The notes beneath the pieces were generated by a model. It made no database searches. It was not told the DNA's origin and worked only from the letters and a program-made list of their open reading frames with translations. The position numbers and the translations under genes are program-made. 64,000 bases of DNA, from positions 45,612,001 through 45,676,000 of the forward strand of contig CP142456.1 of assembly GCA_038049695.1 (NCBI GenBank), written 5' to 3'. This DNA is from Cinnamomum chago (taxonomy: Eukaryota > Streptophyta > Magnoliopsida > Laurales > Lauraceae). Positions 33,596 through 45,298 of the stretch are shown here, one piece after another (the first letter of the stretch is position 1; every line of letters begins with the position of its first letter).

Positions 33596-36540
33596 ATGCC
33601 TCCAAGAAAAGCTCCAAATCATCATGCTTCAGGCAGTAACCAGAATGAGTCAGATGCATCTGATACACCAACAACCACACAGTTTCAGGAACTTATGCAA
33701 GCCATGATAGCACTGAAAGTCCTGGGATCCTAACCCTAGAGGGGGGGTGAATAGGGTGTGCTACAAATATGACCAATTTAAACAAATATTAACTTCTTAA
33801 CATAAACTAGTCACATGTGATGATTAATCAAACAAAATGCGGAAGCTAAAATAAACAATCACCACAAAAGCAAGCACCACAACACCAAGGTTTATAGTGG
33901 TTCGGCCTCAATGCCTACGTCCACTACCGGCTTGTGATTCAATCACCCCACCGGATTTCCACTAGTTATGCTTTTCTAGGCTAAGCAATAACCTTTACAC
34001 AATGCTTTTCTTAGGCTAAGCAATAACCTTTACAAAATGCTTTTCTTAGGTTAAGCAATAACCATTACAAATGAAGATTTCTCTAAGAAGGTGTCTTCAC
34101 AAAAGAACACTCTAAGAGATACTATTAAAGCTCAAAGGAATTGCCTCTTAATTAGGCTAATATGAAAGTGAAAAACAACTCACACAAACACCAAACACAA
34201 ATGCTCATGATGTGTGTGTGTGATGACTCCAATCAAGTTTAAAAAGAAAGCTCAATTAATAAATGCTTAAAGCATTTCAAAGTTTAAGGCACATAAAAGT
34301 TTTGATTGAAGTTTAATGCAAATCACATGTATGAAAATCAACTTGTTAATGAAATGAAAATCAAAGACTAACAAGTTGTATGAAAAAGACTAACTTAGAA
34401 CATGTGATGCATGTGCAATGTTGTTTTCAAAACCAAATTAATTTAACTAAAGTTTAAATGAATGAAAACAACAAGTAATGTTTCAACCAAGACAATGAAT
34501 CATGCTATATAAAAGAAATCAAAGATTTAGGCTAAGCATGATTAAGAAAGATTTAAAAACAACTTGGATGAAAACAAAGTGAAGAATCCAATCTTAATTA
34601 GATCAAAGATTAAGAGAAGAATGGATTCATCACATCATAGTTCTCATGCTCAAAATCATTTACCAATAACTTAAACAAAGCATGTAAACTATGATTAAGA
34701 GAGGTAGAGCTTACTTAGAGATTTAACTTCATTAATCCAAGCTTTAACTCTCCAAATGACTCTTTGGTCTCTCTTAGTTCATCCCCTTTGTCTTGTCTCA
34801 AAGCTCCTCAAAAGAGTCTTCAAAATCTCCAACTTTTGACAAAGGAAAGAACTCATTTTATACCCAAAAAGTGCCCAACGGCTAGTCCCCGGTCGACCTG
34901 GAAACAAGTCTCGGTCGACCTGGCCTTCACAACGGCTATATTTCTGACTGTTTGAAAAACGGCCAACGGTAGTGTTCCCGGTCGACCTGGCCACAGGGCT
35001 CGGTCGACCTGGTACACTGCGTTTCTGGCCTGGGACCAAAATTCCCTAAAATCCATTTTTAAAAGTATTTTTTGGTTGGGAATTTTTTGGGCCATTAAAT
35101 CAAGCTTAAAAACATGTTTTAAATCATTCTAAGGGTTTTAAAACATGAAACATAAAAAGCCAAAAAAGATTCGAAATTATAAAACCAATGGCTTGCTTGA
35201 TTTTCTAAAACTCCTTTTTCAAAAACAAAAACATCCAAGTTTAAAACCAAAACAAGCAAAACTCAATACTTTTACAACTCTTAAAAACAATGCATGTTTA
35301 AAACAAGATTTCAAGAATTCTTAAATCAATGCATGTGTGTAAATCAAATGATGCTAGAATGATAATGCATCCATCAAATTGCAATCTACAAAATTCCTAA
35401 CAAGCACAGCAAAGGCAAGCTAATGAGAACCAAGCCAGATTTCAAGAGCAGTTAGCTAAGAAGGATGATGAAATGGCACAAGTTCAAAGGCAGTTGTTAG
35501 AAGTGCTTCAGAACAGGAACGTAGCACCACCCGTGGGTCCGCAGATCGTCATTCAAAATAGGGATCCTGACCCTAATGCACTGTTTGAGAAGTTTAGGAA
35601 GAGAGCACCCAAAGAATTTTCGAGCAATGAGGACCCGCTAGTGGCAGATGACTGGGTAGTAAATACGGAGAAGATCTTTGATGTCTTCATGTGCACGGGT
35701 ATACAGAAAGTCAACCTCACAGCTTCATTATTCTATGGGCTTGCAGACCGGTGGTGGTAAATAGTCAAGGATCCATACGCAGTGATGGCTGATGAAGAGG
35801 CATGGGTAGCATTCAAGATACAGTTTCAGGACAAATACATCCCCTCTCATGTCAAGAGGCAGAAGGCCATCGAATTCCAACAGCTTAAGCAAGGGAGCAT
35901 GACGGTGCTAGATTATGTCACCAAGTTCGAAAGATTGGCTAGGTATGCCACCGAGTTGATTGACACTGAAAGGAAGAAGATAACAAAGTTTTTGGAAGGA
36001 TTGAATCCGATCATCATGAGAGATGTCATAGGAGTAGTTCCTCCAGCTACATATGATGAGGCAGTCAAGCGAGCTTATACATTTGAAGATATTAACAACA
36101 TGATTGTTCAGGATAGGAAACAGCAGTATCAGTAACAGAATCAGAGGCAGCAGCAGGGCAAGAAGCCAAGGCAAGAACAAGGTCATGTGAGACAAGGGTG
36201 TGGACATTGTGGCAAGAATCATGAAACCCACGAATGTCGTAAGGCCATGGGTGCCTGTTTCAAGTGTGGGGCCATGAACCATGCAATCAGGGATTGCCCA
36301 CTACTTCAGAATCAAGGGAACAGAAACCAGCAGCAGAGACAAGTAGCTCCTCAGAACCAAGCACCAGTTCAGAATCAAGTCAGACCACCTCAGCAGCAGC
36401 AACAGGCTAGGCAACCAGCGCAGAATCAGAATGCTCGTGCTCCACAGCAGAATAGGCCTGGCCAAGGAAGGCAGAACCAAGTACCGAACAGACTACAGAT
36501 GCATGGACATTTGTATTATCTCAACCGTGCAGATGCTGAA
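33596..36540 (+). pseudogene. gag: Element G gag (interrupted)
   Basis: Starts at ATG 33596 (MPPRKAPNHHASG), the first good start after the primer site. It is split by the solo LTR 33714-35402 plus one TSD copy, after which the frame resumes at 35408. The retrotransposon gag domain covers about 35560-36120 (motifs ADDWV, IQFQDKYIPSHVK). Two zinc knuckles follow: an atypical CX2CX3HX4C from 36199 and a canonical CX2CX4HX4C (36256-36297), then a Gln/Asn-rich linker. In-frame stops TAA at 35758 and 36133. Gag assembles the particle and binds the element RNA; this copy cannot do so intact. Confidence 0.93.
33714..35402 (-). mobile_element. Sirevirus-like solo LTR inside G gag
   Basis: 1,689 bp, plus-strand ends TGAAAGTCC...TCCTAACA, with a perfect TSD AGCAC (33709-33713 and 35403-35407). 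It is homologous to 16450-18179. On the minus strand it has GGTCGACC words, an MSA match (34874-34884), a TATA box TATAAAAT (34855-34862) and hairpin units (about 33970-34075). Confidence 0.96.
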
Positions 36541-36891
36541 GCTGCAGGAGACGTGGTAGAAGGTAAACTTCTTCTTTGTGGGGTAGAAGCCCAGATTTTA
36601 TTTGATCCTGGATCCACACATTCCTTTGCATCTCCTAGTTTTGCTAAGTTGATTGATGCACCATGTAGTGAGTTGGATTACATTTTGGTAGTGACCACTC
36701 CAGTAGGGAAACAAGTTGTGTGTAGAACCCATTACCCCAGTTGTACAGTTTTGTTAGGAGATGTTAATCTACCGGCCAACCTCATAGTTTTGGACATGCA
36801 TGATTTTGATGTCATTTTAGGCATGGATTGGTTAGAAGCATATCATGCCACCATGGATTGTTTTAGTAAGACCATCACATTCAGATTCTAA
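36541..36891 (+). pseudogene. Element G aspartic protease
   Basis: Retropepsin-like domain that would process the polyprotein. The catalytic motif is FDPGSTHSF with its Asp codon at 36604, preceded by the usual strand (LLCGVEAQIL) and followed by FDVILGMDWL. The Pro after the catalytic Asp is common in plant gypsy elements. The domain ends at an in-frame TAA (36889-36891), after which the same frame continues into RT. Confidence 0.9.
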
Positions 36892-38500
36892 GGACCACAG
36901 GCAGAGTTGATATTTCAGGGGAACAGGAGAAAATCTCAAGTAGGGTTTATTTCAGTGTTGAAGGCAAGCAGATTAGTTCAGAGTGGGTGTCAGGCATTTA
37001 TTGCGTTTATCACGGAGGATAAACAGTCCCAAGGGGTGGAGGATATTCCCATTGTGTGTGAATTTCCGGACGTTTTTCCAGAAGAAATCCCGAGTTTACC
37101 ACCAATTAGAGAAGTTGAGTTCACTATTGAGCTCCTTCCAAGGACAGCTCCGATCTCGATTGCACCATACAGGATGGCTCCAGCAGAAATGGGTGAACTA
37201 AAGCTCCAATTGCAAGATTTGTTGAGCAAAGGTTTTATTAGGCCAAGTGTTACACCGTGGGGAGCACCGGTGTTGTTTGTGAAGAAGAAGGATGGAAGTT
37301 TGAGAATGTGCATTGACTACAGGAAGTTGAACCATGTGACCGTGAAGAACAAGTACCCTTTGCCAAGGATAGATGAATTGTTTGACCAATTGCAAGGAGC
37401 AGCCTATTTTTCCAAGATAGACTTGAGGTCAGGGTACCATCAGTTGAGAGTTAGAGACTCAGATGTTCAGAAGACAGCCTTTAGAACAAGATATGGACAC
37501 TATGAGTTCTTAGTGATGCCCTTTGGTTTGACAAATGCACCAACAGTCTTTATGGCTTTGATGAACAAGGTCTTTGCACCCTATTTGGATCACTCCACAG
37601 TAGTGTTCATTGATGATGTCCTTGTGTATTCTAAGAGTAAGAAGGAGCATGAAGAACATTTGAGGACAGCATTGCAGCTCTTGAGAGACAACCAGTTATA
37701 TGCAAAGCTCAGTAAGTGCGAATTCTGGTTAGAGCAAGTTGCTTTTCTAGGCCATATCATCTCCAGAGAAGGTTTAGCAGTTGATCCAGCTAAGATAGAG
37801 GCAGTTGTTAGTTGGGTGAGGCCAAGCAGTGTGATAGAAATTAGAAGCTTTTTGGGGTTAGCAGGCTACTACAGAAGATTTGTCCAAGGTTTTTCGTCCA
37901 TTGCAGCCCCTTTGACAAAATTGACCAGGAAGAATGTCCCATTTGTGTGGACCGATCAGTGTGAAACCAGTTTCCAAGAGTTGAAAGGAAGGTTAACCAC
38001 AGCCCCAATTCTTACACTACCCTCGGGCAACGGCGGATTTATTGTTTATACAGATGCTTCGAATGTGGGACTGGGGTGTGTATTGATGCAGGATGGCAAA
38101 GTGATTGCTTATGGCTCGAGACAGTTGAAGGACCATGAGAAGAATTATGCAACTCACGACTTGGAGTTGGCAGCAGTTGTTTTCGCATTGAAGATGTGGA
38201 GACACTATCTCTATGGAGAGAAATTTGAAGTTCATTCTGACCACCGAAGTTTGCAATATTTGTTCTCGCAGAAGGATTTGAACATGAGGCAGAGGAGGTG
38301 GATGGAGTATATAAATGATTATGACTTCCCAATCAAGTATCATCTAGGCAAAGTGAATGTGGTAGCAGATGCATTGAGTAGAAAATCAGTGGCTATGGCC
38401 AATTTGAGAGGAATAGGTGTCTTACAGCAGTTTGAAGAGTTGGGTATAGAGGTACAAACCCTAAGATTGGGTGCGATGTTAGCGAATATGACAGTTTCAG
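36892..38500 (+). CDS. pol: Element G reverse transcriptase and RNase H
   Basis: Part of the pol frame, open from 36892 to the stop at 38980. RT motifs in order: [21 protein letters not shown] (broken here as [10 protein letters not shown] then [11 protein letters not shown]), then [12 protein letters not shown], then the catalytic FIDD with its Asp codons at 37612-37617 followed by VLVYS. RNase H follows with YTDAS (Asp codon 38053), the [13 protein letters not shown] glutamate region and [10 protein letters not shown]. No stop or frameshift lies inside RT or RNase H, and all catalytic residues are present. Together they copy element RNA into DNA in the particle. Confidence 0.95.
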
Positions 38501-38589
38501 AACCAACCTTCATCCAGAAGATCAAGGAAAATCAGTTGCAAGACCCAGACTTGGCCAAGATAGTAGATGTTATTGCAGAACGCCCCGAT

Positions 38590-39945
38590 TTCAAGTTGGT
38601 GAATGGAATATTGTACTTTCGTGACCGGTTGTGTGTGCCAAATGTGGATGATTTGAAGAATGAGATAATGAATGAAGCTCACAACACTAGATATTCTATG
38701 CATCCGGGTAGCACGAAGATGTACCACAATTTGAAGAATCAGTTTTGGTGGAACAACATGAAGAGAGAGATAACAGCTTTTGTGTCTCCTTGTCTAACTT
38801 GTCAGTTGATCAAGGCAGAGCATCAGAAGCCTCCAGGCTTGTTACAGCCTTTGGAAATTCCAGAATGGAAATGGGAGCACATCACCATGGATTTCGTCTC
38901 CGGTTTGCCTAATACTAAGAAGGGAAATAATGCAATTTGGATCATTGTAGATCGTCTGACAAAGTCTGATCACTTCATTTAGATGAACACAGGGAACATG
39001 ATGCACATGGCACCATTGGCGAAGTTATTTGTTGATGAGATTGTTAGTAAGCATGGTCAACCCGTCTCCATTACTTCAGACAGAGACAGTAGGTTTGTTT
39101 CAAAGTTTTGGAAAACTCTTCATGAGTCGATGGGTACCAAACTTCAGTTCAGCACAGCTTATCATCCTCAGACAGATGGTCAGACAGAAAGGACGATACA
39201 GACTCTCGAAGACATGTTACGTGCTTGTGTGTTGGATTTTAAGATTCAGTGGGATGAGTGCTTATCGCTTTGTGAATTTGCTTATAACAACAGTTACCAC
39301 TCGAGCATTGGTATGACACCTTTCGAGGCACTCTATGGTAGAAGATGCAGAACTCCGGTTTGCTGGGAAGAAGTTGGTGAACGTAGTTTCCATGGACCGA
39401 CGATAGTTGGAGAGACAAGTGACAAGGTCAAGCTGATTCAGGAAAGGTTGAAGATCGCCCGAAGTAGACAGAAGAGTTATGCAGACACTCGCAGAAGAGA
39501 ATTGCAGTTTCAAGTGGGCGACAAGGTGTTTTTGAAAGTCTCACCAACTAGGGGGACCTTGAGGTTTGGACAGAAGGGCAAATTGTCTAGAAGGTTTATT
39601 GGTCCGTATGAGATTTTGAGCAAGATTGGAGATGTTGCTTATAGACTTGCGTTACCACCGGAACTCTCCGGGGTACACAATGTGTTCCATGTTTCTATGC
39701 TGAAGAAATACGTCTCTAGTCCTGCACACGTTCTACAGCATGAGCCTTTAGAGATTCGAGAAGATGCCTCATATGTGGAAAGACCGGTCAAGATCATTGA
39801 CACCAAAGAGCAAGAATTGAGAAACCAGACTATTCATTGGGTCAAGGTACTTTGGGAAAATCACGAGCCAGAGGAAGCCACCTGGGAATTGAGAGAGCAA
39901 GTGCAAAGGAAGTATCCACAGCTTTTACCAGAGGTAATTGTTTGA
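38590..39945 (+). pseudogene. pol: Element G integrase with chromodomain-like tail
   Basis: Zinc-binding HHCC region near 38690-38805 ([13 protein letters not shown], then CLTC), followed by the catalytic core: MDFVSGLP (Asp codon 38890), SDRDSRF (Asp codon 39079) and TDGQTERT (Glu codon 39187), with the usual D35E spacing. An in-frame TAG at 38980-38982 interrupts the core between the first two Asp residues. The C-terminus has the GPY/F-like FIGPYEIL and HNVFHVSML segments, then VKVLWENHEPEEATWE (39841 onward), like the chromodomain of plant chromoviruses. The ORF ends with TGA at 39943. Integrase inserts the cDNA; this copy is broken by one stop. Confidence 0.92.
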
Positions 39946-39969
39946 TTTATTTGGTGGACCAAATATCCT

Positions 39970-39982
39970 AAGGGGTGGAGGA
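39970..39982 (+). other. Polypurine tract of G
   Basis: AAGGGGTGGAGGA immediately before the 3' LTR. Confidence 0.9.
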
Positions 39983-42900
39983 TGTTAGACCCCGACCCAG
40001 ACCAAGTCGATTAGTATGCGATTAGTATGTGTTTAGTCCTAAGTGGATTTAGTTGTTGTTGGGTTAGAAGTAATTAGTTTTAGTTTTGGACATAGCTTTG
40101 GGAATTTTGAGAACGTTTAGTATTAGTCAGACACACTCAGGAAGGCCTGAGTGCACATGTGAGCTTGGGGAGATCGTATCGGTTTCCGTATGATTGTGAT
40201 CTTGATTTCATTTGAATGATTTTTCTATGTGTTACAACTTTCGTTTTAAGCCCAGTTGTGTTTGAAGCCCAAAAACCCAAGTTTTGACCCAAAGAGGGTA
40301 AAATTGTCCTTCTTGCACAAATCTGGACATAATTTTTGAGATCTCAAAACCATGTCAAAAATATACTTTTTGGAAACTAGATATTTCGACAATCGTTTTA
40401 TCCTTCTTCGTCGAAGTCATCCGAAGCTCCCAAGATCGTGTTTTGACCACTTCAAGTTCAGCTAGTTGGGGGCCCATTCCCATCACTTAAGCCCCATCTC
40501 CCTCTCTTTTCATTCACTTTACCAATCTCTGCAACTCTCTTGACCTAGGGTTGAAAAACCCCTTTTCCCTTCCCACTTCCTCACCTTGCATGAGCTAGCT
40601 AGAAGACTCCAAAGAAGATTCCAAGGCTACCATTTTCTTCCCCTCATCTCAAGCTTCCTATTGATATCTTCTTCTTGAAAGCTAAGGTTGAGAAAGCCCT
40701 CCATTTGTCTTCATTTCTCTTGTTTGACCTTCTCTAGGTAAGAGCTTTCACTCATATCTTTCATAGAGTTATCTTGGTTCGTCAAGATCATGTTTTTCAT
40801 GTTTGCAAACCCTTCTGTTAAAATGGGTTCCTTAGTTCCATTTTGAGTAAGTTGTGTGGTTTTCTCTTGGGTTTTCTTGTAGTGTTGGATTAGCTTGAGA
40901 GAAGTGCTTGAGAAGGATTGTTTAGCATTTGGGCAAGGCAAGTAATCTCTATAGGATCATTGTGCACGTGTATTTTAAGCTACATTGTTGTTTTGGAAAT
41001 TTTGCATATGAATATGTTTACAAGCTTCATGATCATGTCCTCTTCGGATTGAATGTTTAAGATTTTGGAAAAATATGTGCTTTGTCCCTTGGAGAGCATG
41101 TAGTCTCAGGGAGTGTAAGTGGAATGAGAAACAAGAAGAAGGGAACAAGAAATGTGCAAAAATCTGCACTGGACTGCATTTCCTGTGCAGTTCGGTCAGC
41201 CGTCGGTCGGCTGGCGGCTCACCGAAATCCCCATTTCGGTTAACCGCGAGCTGACCGAGCTCGGCGGTTCCCATTCCAGAAGTTGACATTTCGCCAGGGA
41301 GTTGCGGTCAGCTTGACAGTCAGCGAGCGGCTAGCCGCCATACCCCATCTCGGCTAACCGGTGGCCAACCGTGCATTGTCGGTTCCTTTTCTTGAGAGCT
41401 CCATTTCAGACTGGGTTTCAACGGTTAGCCCTACGGTCAGCTCACGGCTAACCGCCAGGTCTCAGTTCGGCTAACCGTAAGCTAACCGTAGTCGTTTCGG
41501 TTCCTTTTCCAGATGACTGTGTTGGACCTTGATTTCCAGTGGCCAGCTCGTCGGTCAGCTGGCGGCTAGCCGCCAGACCTTAGTTCGGCTAGCCGACACC
41601 TGACCGCGAGGTGACCGAATTTGACAGATTTCTTGTTTTGAAGAGTTTTTGCAGGAATGAAAACTAGAACATGTTTAGGGGCCTTTAGCCTGATTTTATG
41701 CACTCGAAACCCTAGATGTCCTTGAACTTCTGGGGCACCAATTCTGTTGTAATTCCAACATCTGGGATTCGGCTGCAAAACGATCAACCAATGGTCCTTG
41801 CATGAACTTGATAGGCTTTGTATTCGTGCTTTGGTTTCGATATAATGAATATAATCGTATACTCATTTTGAAGTTTAAGTACAAGCTCGTTTTGAAGATG
41901 TGTTTCAAGAAAAAGGGGATCACTTCCTAAGCGTGTTATGCATATTAATTATGCCCTTGCTAGTCGTGTTCATCGTTTGTTGATAAGTGATTTCCCCCTT
42001 TTTATCTCGACAAGTTTTGATAGTGCTTCGCGTGTTTTGTGCATTCATGAATTAAGTAAACACCACTGAGCTTAGACTGCCCTTTCGGTTTGATCCACTG
42101 TCTGGGGGTCTTTAAACATGTGGACTGTCTGCAGACTGGTCGTGTATTTATTACACATCGTGCGTGTCCGGTTCCGCGGCCGGAATTCCCGTCTTTGTGG
42201 GAAATCGTGTCGTGCTTATATTATGTATATCGTGCTTGTCGTGCGTGCTTGCTCTTTTCATTATATAAATGATAGAGAAAGGATGAGCTCTTTGTGGTTG
42301 ATAACTATTCATGATATATTATGTACTCATGCTAGTTTGTTTTGGTATCTCATCCTTGTTCGCATTCTCGAAAATATACCTCAGTTATTGTAGTATTTTA
42401 ATCAAGGTTTTACTCATATGTTTTCTTAAATGCTATTGTTTCATGCTTGCACCTAAATTGATTACCTGCCAAACCATCGTGTTTGACCATTGTTTGTTGG
42501 TGCCCAGGTGCAGGTGACGCTACCTTTGAGGAGGAGCGTCAGGAGGAGGCTTGTGAGCCAACCCCTGTGAGAGAGTGGCAGCCCGACGATGTCATCTAGA
42601 CGTCGGGCGGGTTCTTTAGTCTCGTTACCTTTTGTCCTGGGGTTTCTTTTGGTTATATTTTGGAGAAGTGTATTGGCCTCTGTTGGCCTCTTATGGAACT
42701 GTAACTAAACTTAAACTACTTTCTTGTTCGTCTTGTAACTTGAACTATAAGGGGAATGCCTTGTTAGCTTCTTTCTTTGATACTATGCCTTGTGGTTATA
42801 TGTCATGGCACTTAAATAATTATTGGTGCTCATTTTGTTGTGTTTTGCTATACGCTTCCGTATACTTGATCATGTGAGCCAGATTCCGCGTGTCTTTGGG

Positions 42901-42999
42901 AATCCTCACCGCGGGAACCTGTGGGAAAACGAATAAAAATAAACTATCTTAACAATCTCAACGTCGCGGGCCCGGGGAACTCGTTCCGGGGTCGCGACA
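39983..42999 (+). repeat. Element G 3' LTR
   Basis: 3,017 bp copy of the 5' LTR. By eye, roughly 40612-41390 matches with no difference, whereas most substitutions fall in the last 1.4 kb. Confidence 0.96.
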
Positions 43000-43489
43000 G
43001 TTTTCATGGGGTCTTTGTAGTGTTTCTCTTAGTTTTTGAGTAGAAGTGCTGGAAGAGGATTTGTTTGGCATTTGGGTAAAAAGGCAAGTAATCTCTATAG
43101 GTTGAATGTTACATGTATTTTATAGATTGCATTGTTATCTTTGAAACTTGCATATAACTTGCTATTAATCTTCATTGTAATGTTTTCCTTGGATTCTTCT
43201 TATGTGTTTTCCATTCAAGCATATGTATTTATGTTAAGTGATTTTCCAAACTTCTAGATTCCTATTAATTATAAGCCCTTGTTTCATTTGAAACTTTGAA
43301 TTTGTTTTGACAGAGAATGGACATTGAATGTTGAGATTGTGGATTGAATGGTTTGGAACAGTGAAAGTGACCCTTTTGAGAGCATGGAGGCTCAACGGAT
43401 TGCATGTGGTCTAAGGATGAGAAAAGGAGAAGAAATGTATTAGAAATTACACAAGAGAATGGTAGTTTCTGCACTCAACGAGCACAGGC

Positions 43490-43740
43490 AGAAGCTTGTT
43501 CGCTCGAGCGACCCCTAGGATCGCTCGAGCGACCAGGCCACTACCTGGTCCTGGCGCAGACAGAAGTCTGTTCGCTCAAGCGACCTTTGAGTCCACTCGA
43601 GTGAAATGTCCATTGTCTGGCCTGGAGCAGGACAGAGAGCTGTCCGCTTGAGCGACCCTTGTGGTCCGCTGGAGCAAACAGTCTCGCTCGAGCGAAGTGT
43701 CAATCTCGCTCGAGCGAACCTGCTAGATTTAGGAATGAAC
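43490..43740. repeat. CTCGAG-type palindrome array in solo LTR H
   Basis: Repeated CGCTCGAGCGA words in variously decayed forms. The flanks ('aatggtagtttctgcact' before, 'gaaaactaga' after) match those around the GCTAGC-type array of G. Confidence 0.88.
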
Positions 43741-45298
43741 TTTGTTTCCATTTATGTAACTTTTTGGGGATTGAAAACTAGACTACGTTAAGGGCTTTAG
43801 CTTGACATTGTGTAAATGTAATTTCGAAATGTAATCCAACTTCGGGGACACCAATTCATATTATTTTCCGACATTCAGGTTTCAATTACACAAAGGTTAA
43901 CGTATAGCCTTAACACGTGCTTGATAGATTTGCAATCAAACTTCAGTTTCGGTATGATAAATACCATCGTGTATTCGGTTTGAATTTCAAGTATAAGCTC
44001 GTTTAAAGATTTGTTTCATGTATTAAAAAGGGGATTACTTCTTAAGCATATTATGCATATAATTATGCCTCTTGCTAGCCGTGTCTTGTATCGTTTTGAT
44101 AAGTGATTTCCCCCTTAAGTTCGATTTGTTTAAGATGTGTTTTGTCATGTTTTATGCATTCATGAATTCAAATGAACACCACTGAGCTTGGACTGCCCAT
44201 TCAGTCTGATCCACTGTCCGGGGGTCCTTAAACATGTGGACTATCTGTAGATTAGTTGTGTATTTTATTACACATCGTGCATGTCTGGTTCCGCGGCCGG
44301 AATCCCCGTATATGTGGGAATCATGTTTTGTCTATCGTGCTTGTCGTGCGTGCGTGCTTTTTTCATTATAAATGATAGAGAAAGGATGGGCTCTTTATGG
44401 ATTTACTATTCATGATATTATAAGTATTCATGCTAGTTTGTTTAGTATCTTAGTTTGTTTTGTACTTTAGTTTTGTTCACATTTTGAAATTTATCTCAGT
44501 CTACTAATTGTTTCAAAGTCAGTTATTTGCTTATTATGACTTTCTTAAATCATCTATTGTTTCATGCTCATACCTAAAATGATTCCCTGTCAAACCGTCG
44601 TGTTTGACCCTTGTATTTTGGTGCCTAGGTGCAGGTGATGTTGCACTTGAGGAGCAGAGTCCAGAGGAGGCTATTGAGCCACCCCCAGTCAAAGAGTGGC
44701 AACCAAACGATGTCAACTAGACGTTGGGCGGGATCTTGAGTTTCGCTTCTTTTTGTCATGGGTTCTTTTTGTTATTTTGAGAATTGTATTGGCCTTTGTT
44801 GGCCTCTTATGGATTATAACAAAACTTAACTTACTTTTGTGTTAACTTTATAACTTGAATTTGATGGGAATGCTATGTTATATTTCCTACTTGTAAAACC
44901 TTGTCTTGATATCATTATTCTTGCACTTGGAAATTTTATTCGTGCTTGTCTAGATGTGATTTGCAGCACGCTTCCACAAATTTAATCATGTGAACTAGAT
45001 TCCATGTGTCTCGGAATCCTCACCGCGGGAACCTATGGGAAATCTGTCGTGGGCCCGGGCCTCGGTCTGGGGTCGTGACACTACTTCACCGCATGATCAT
45101 ACCATCAACTGGTTGCAACCACCATCAGGTAAGAAACCACCTTCACAATCACCCAAGCATCACCATCATCCGTTCAGCATCTCCATAGAACCAATTAAGC
45201 CCTGATAACTCATCCAGTCTAAACACTACCTCGACGCCTCTTTCCCATTGTAACCAGCGACCAGCCCACCTTTCCATCGTCAACTGGACCCCACCTTT

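Larger units (their letters stand above)
30417..42999 (+). mobile_element. Full-length Ty3/gypsy chromovirus-like element G
   Basis: 12,583 bp including a nested solo LTR. LTRs are 30417-33434 and 39983-42999 (about 3.02 kb each, roughly 99% alike by eye). TSD GTTTT is perfect (30412-30416 and 43000-43004). Primer site 33439-33450, polypurine tract 39970-39982. The single-frame gag-pol has the order gag, protease, RT, RNaseH, integrase, which is gypsy order. The long LTR, single polyprotein frame, tRNA-Met primer and a chromodomain-like C-terminus suggest the Tekay/Del clade; the clade is inference. Confidence 0.95.
29528..45080 (+). mobile_element. Gypsy solo LTR H, interrupted by element G
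   Basis: The segments 29528-30416 and 43005-45080 form one LTR of about 2.97 kb, homologous to G's LTRs. It begins TATTAGACCCC (G to A in the terminal TG) and ends GTCGTGACA. TSD is CTGCT (29523-29527) against CTACT (45081-45085), with one mismatch. It is older than G, which sits inside it with TSD GTTTT. It carries CTCGAG-type palindromes at 43490-43740, whereas G carries the GCTAGC type. Confidence 0.9.
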
